DNA from: Candidatus Terasakiella magnetica
Lineage (GTDB): Bacteria; Pseudomonadota; Alphaproteobacteria; Rhodospirillales; Terasakiellaceae
NCBI RefSeq assembly: GCF_900093605.1
Contig: NZ_FLYE01000004.1
Location: forward strand, 36,446-100,445
DNA length: 64,000 nucleotides
Reading direction: 5' to 3'
Below, one piece after another: positions 61,503-64,000 of the stretch (its first letter is position 1; each line of letters starts with the position of its first letter). The notes beneath the pieces were generated by a model. The model was not told the DNA's origin and made no database searches. It saw only the letters and a list, made by a program, of their open reading frames with translations. The position numbers were made by a program, and so were the translations under genes.

Positions 61503-61622
61503 ATGAAGAGAAGAGAAATACAAGGATTTAAAGATAAAAGGCCTCGCACTCTGATTACTTTTTATACAACTGCCTATTTTTTAGGCTATGCGTTTGTCTA
61601 TTATTCAGGCAACTACAAGTGA
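61503..61622 (+). CDS. Possible small membrane protein upstream of glnB
   Basis: A 39-codon frame, MKRREIQGFKDKRPRTLITF, followed by one hydrophobic segment with several tyrosines (YTTAYFLGYAFVYYSG). A positively charged cytosolic end plus one helix is plausible for a small membrane protein. However, no Shine-Dalgarno is seen, so this is tentative. It lies in the otherwise gene-free 540 bp before glnB. Confidence 0.3.
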   Translation: MKRREIQGFKDKRPRTLITFYTTAYFLGYAFVYYSGNYK

Positions 61623-61674
61623 TAAGAAAATGCGACTCCTGATTAACCCTTGTTTTTGTTATTTCTTCACAAGT

Positions 61675-61690
61675 TGGCATGATCCATGCT
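61675..61690 (+). promoter_or_regulatory. Sigma-54 promoter of glnB-glnA
   Basis: TGGCATG-ATCC-ATGCT places GG at -24 and GC at -12 with the required 10-bp spacing. It lies about 90 bp before the glnB ATG. NtrC-dependent nitrogen control is expected. Confidence 0.75.
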
Positions 61691-61762
61691 TTAACAGGCT
61701 GGCAGGAATGTTATTTTGTTTTAAACAAGATAGATTCCTTTTGGGAAGATAGGATTTACTAG

Positions 61763-62119
<357 letters not shown>

Positions 62120-62179
62120 TCATCACTGATCACCTTTTTTCATTTTTCACAACTAAGTAAGTAAGGGAAGGGAAGCATT

Positions 62180-63601
62180 ATGCCCTTGGATTGTAAAACT
62201 CCTGCAGACGTATTCAAAGTCTGTAAAGAAAACGAAATCGACTACATTGACCTGCGTTTCACAGACCCGCGTGGTAAGTGGCAGCACTTGACTATGTGTG
62301 CCGACGCAATGTCTGAAGGCGACTTCGAAGACGGCATCATGTTTGACGGTTCTTCTATTGAAGGCTGGAAAGACATTAACGAATCAGACATGGCTTTGAT
62401 CCCTGATCCAGCATCTGCGGTTATTGATCCATTCTCTGCACAGCCTTGCCTGATCGTAAACTGTGACATTTATGAGCCTTCTACAGGCACACCATACAAC
62501 CGTGACCCACGTTCTATCGCTAAAAAAGCTTTGGCTTACATGGAATCAGCGGGCATTGGTGACACATCTTACTTCGGTGCTGAGCCAGAATTCTTCGTAT
62601 TTGACGACGTACGTTTCTCTAACGAAATGCACGACACTGGCTTCAAAATCGATTCTGACGAAGGCCCTTGGGTTACTGGTAAAGAATTCGACGAAGGCAA
62701 CACAGGTCACCGTCCTGGCGTTAAAGGCGGCTACTTCCCAGTACCACCTGTTGACTCTGCACAAGACCTTCGTGCTGAAATGGTTACGATCGCTAAAGAA
62801 ATGGGTCTTCCGATGGATAAGCACCATCACGAAGTTGCCCCTTCTCAGCATGAACTTGGCATGATGTTCGGTACACTTATCGAAACGGCTGATAACGTTC
62901 AAACATACAAGTACATCGTACATATGGTTGCTCATGGCTTTGGTAAAACGGCTACATTCATGCCAAAACCAATCTCTGGCGACAACGGCTCTGGTATGCA
63001 CGTTCACCAGTCAATCTGGAAAGACGGCAACCCATTGTTTGCAGGTAACGGCTATGCTGACCTGTCTGACATGTGCCTGTACTACATCGGTGGTATCATC
63101 AAGCACGCTAAAGCACTGAACGCTTTCACAAACCCATCTACAAACTCTTACAAGCGTTTGATCCCGGGCTTCGAAGCACCAGTACTGTTGGCTTACTCTG
63201 CACGTAACCGTTCTGCATCTTGCCGTATCCCGTTCTCACCTTCTCCAAAAGGTAAGCGCGTTGAGATCCGTTTCCCAGATGCGACAGCTAACCCATACCT
63301 TGCGTTTACTGCAATGATGATGGCTGGCCTTGACGGTATCCAGAACAAAATCCACCCTGGCGATGCTATGGATAAAAACCTGTACGATCTTCCACCTGAA
63401 GAACTGGCTGAAGTTCCAACGGTTGCAGGCTCACTTCGTGAAGCTCTGGAAGCTCTAGACGCTGACCGTGAGTTCCTCAAAAAAGGCGGCGTCATGGACG
63501 ACGACATGATCGACGGCTACATGGAGCTTAAGTGGGAAGAAGTATACAACTTCGAACACGCTCCACACCCTGTTGAGTTCAAAATGTACTACAGCTCGTA
63601 A
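62180..63601 (+). CDS. glnA: Glutamine synthetase, type I
   Basis: A 473-residue GSI-beta enzyme condensing glutamate and ammonia with ATP. Motifs: FDGSSIEGW, the metal-binding [20 protein letters not shown], the ATP-binding [20 protein letters not shown] and [10 protein letters not shown]. Tyr402 in [10 protein letters not shown] is the adenylylation site, so GlnE control is expected. It lies 60 nt after glnB. Codon use is optimised compared with neighbours, as expected of an abundant enzyme. Confidence 0.97.
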   Translation: MPLDCKTPADVFKVCKENEIDYIDLRFTDPRGKWQHLTMCADAMSEGDFEDGIMFDGSSIEGWKDINESDMALIPDPASAVIDPFSAQPCLIVNCDIYEPSTGTPYNRDPRSIAKKALAYMESAGIGDTSYFGAEPEFFVFDDVRFSNEMHDTGFKIDSDEGPWVTGKEFDEGNTGHRPGVKGGYFPVPPVDSAQDLRAEMVTIAKEMGLPMDKHHHEVAPSQHELGMMFGTLIETADNVQTYKYIVHMVAHGFGKTATFMPKPISGDNGSGMHVHQSIWKDGNPLFAGNGYADLSDMCLYYIGGIIKHAKALNAFTNPSTNSYKRLIPGFEAPVLLAYSARNRSASCRIPFSPSPKGKRVEIRFPDATANPYLAFTAMMMAGLDGIQNKIHPGDAMDKNLYDLPPEELAEVPTVAGSLREALEALDADREFLKKGGVMDDDMIDGYMELKWEEVYNFEHAPHPVEFKMYYSS

Positions 63602-63681
63602 GAGACTGTACAGAACTCAGGGCTACCGCTTGCGGTTCACTCACAAGGTGGACCAATCCGGTGGACCAGTCAATAAGGAAG

Positions 63682-63716
63682 GCCCCGTCAGTTTATTCTG
63701 GTGGGGCTTTTTCTTT
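63682..63716 (+). terminator. Terminator after glnA
   Basis: GCCCC and GGGGC (63682-63707) form a stem followed by TTTTTCTTTT, 80 nt after the glnA stop. A tandem GGTGGACCA pair lies just before it. Confidence 0.75.
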
Positions 63717-63901
63717 TACTATCGTCCGTTTAAGAGTCACTGAGAGCGTCTGAGAGTCCGGCCTATGGAAATGGTGCTGTGAGGGTTTTAGGAGGACTCA
63801 GGGGGCGCTTGTATGGCTGTCGTTCTTTTTGTTTTTTACGACGCTGAGAATGGATAACACTAGCGCAGTGCCAAGAAAATACGAGGTCAATAGCGATAAT
63901 A

Positions 63902-64000
63902 TTATGTTTTCGTTAATGATGCGACTAATACCACTGCGAACAGTTTCTTGAAGACTGTGATGACAACGAATTTTGCCAGCTCAATTTTGAGGCGACTTAT
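63902..64000 (-). CDS. Possible partial reading frame at the window edge
   Basis: The reverse strand is open from the window end to TAA at 63902, reading ISRLKIELAKFVVITVFKKL, then FAVVLVASLTKT. This resembles a membrane segment. A second frame just downstream (LLTSYFLGTALVLSIL) also looks membrane-like, so a frameshift or two short genes are possible. The rest of 63717-63901 shows no supportable gene. Confidence 0.25.
   Translation of the reverse strand: MSRLKIELAKFVVITVFKKLFAVVLVASLTKT

Overview
The window is chromosomal DNA of a moderately AT-rich alphaproteobacterium, probably a marine member of the Rhodospirillales (inference; genus not determinable by reading). Evidence: a circularly permuted two-piece tmRNA gene with the tag ANDNRMAPVAAAA, LexA boxes of the alphaproteobacterial form GTTC-N7-GTTC, a COQ9 protein, a TauE/TIGR02186 pair, an NAD(P) transhydrogenase operon and a sigma-54 promoter in front of glnB-glnA. 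Most of the window is housekeeping DNA in short operons with clear hairpin terminators.

Layout. 1-11 kb: acyl-CoA ligases (prpE partial, a medium-chain type), pfkA, two DUF465 proteins, a degenerate GGDEF protein, purE-purK, a Bcr-type exporter, COQ9, def, rpsU (apparent ATC start), bacteriohemerythrin and an isochorismatase-fold protein. 11-18 kb: pntB/pntA, DUF454, an SDR, an M23 lipoprotein and ssb. 18-24 kb: a periplasmic binding protein, uvrA, a MntA/HepT toxin-antitoxin pair, TauE plus TIGR02186, and ppnP. 24-28 kb: rpe, fba and tkt (pentose phosphate/Calvin-type sugar interconversion). 28-34 kb: hydrolase, GIY-YIG protein, a crotonase/CoA-binding/metY operon facing a thioesterase across a perfect 20-bp palindrome, a Bacteroidetes-type DUF3127 protein with an SSB-like tail, and upp. 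34-45 kb: AEC transporter, rplM-rpsI, small envelope proteins, a CZB-type soluble chemoreceptor, rhodanese, argC behind an apparent arginine attenuator, and parE.

45.6-46.8 kb is a divergent SOS locus: two LexA boxes back to back, one driving a 27-residue membrane peptide plus a 59-residue protein, the other facing a DUF2270 membrane protein. 46.8-49.7 kb carries ssrA, tRNA-Asp x2, tRNA-Tyr, tRNA-His, and two paralogous 62-64-residue proteins flanking a binding protein. 49.73-50.0 kb is a 271-bp element made of nested inverted repeats forming a three-way junction.

51.1-57.16 kb is a 6-kb integrative element inserted in the 5' part of an aminotransferase gene. It is flanked by 22-bp direct repeats, supplies a new start and N-terminus to the target gene and leaves the original 5' fragment at the far end. 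It carries a tyrosine recombinase, a HUH-type Rep-like protein, an excisionase, an AAA ATPase/RloB pair (AbiL-like defence) and matching 10-bp iteron arrays at both ends. Beyond it lie hcp-hcr (nitrosative stress, behind an FNR/NNR-type box) and glnB-glnA. I judge the SOS locus, the integrative element, the nested-repeat element and the argC attenuator to be the most rewarding parts.
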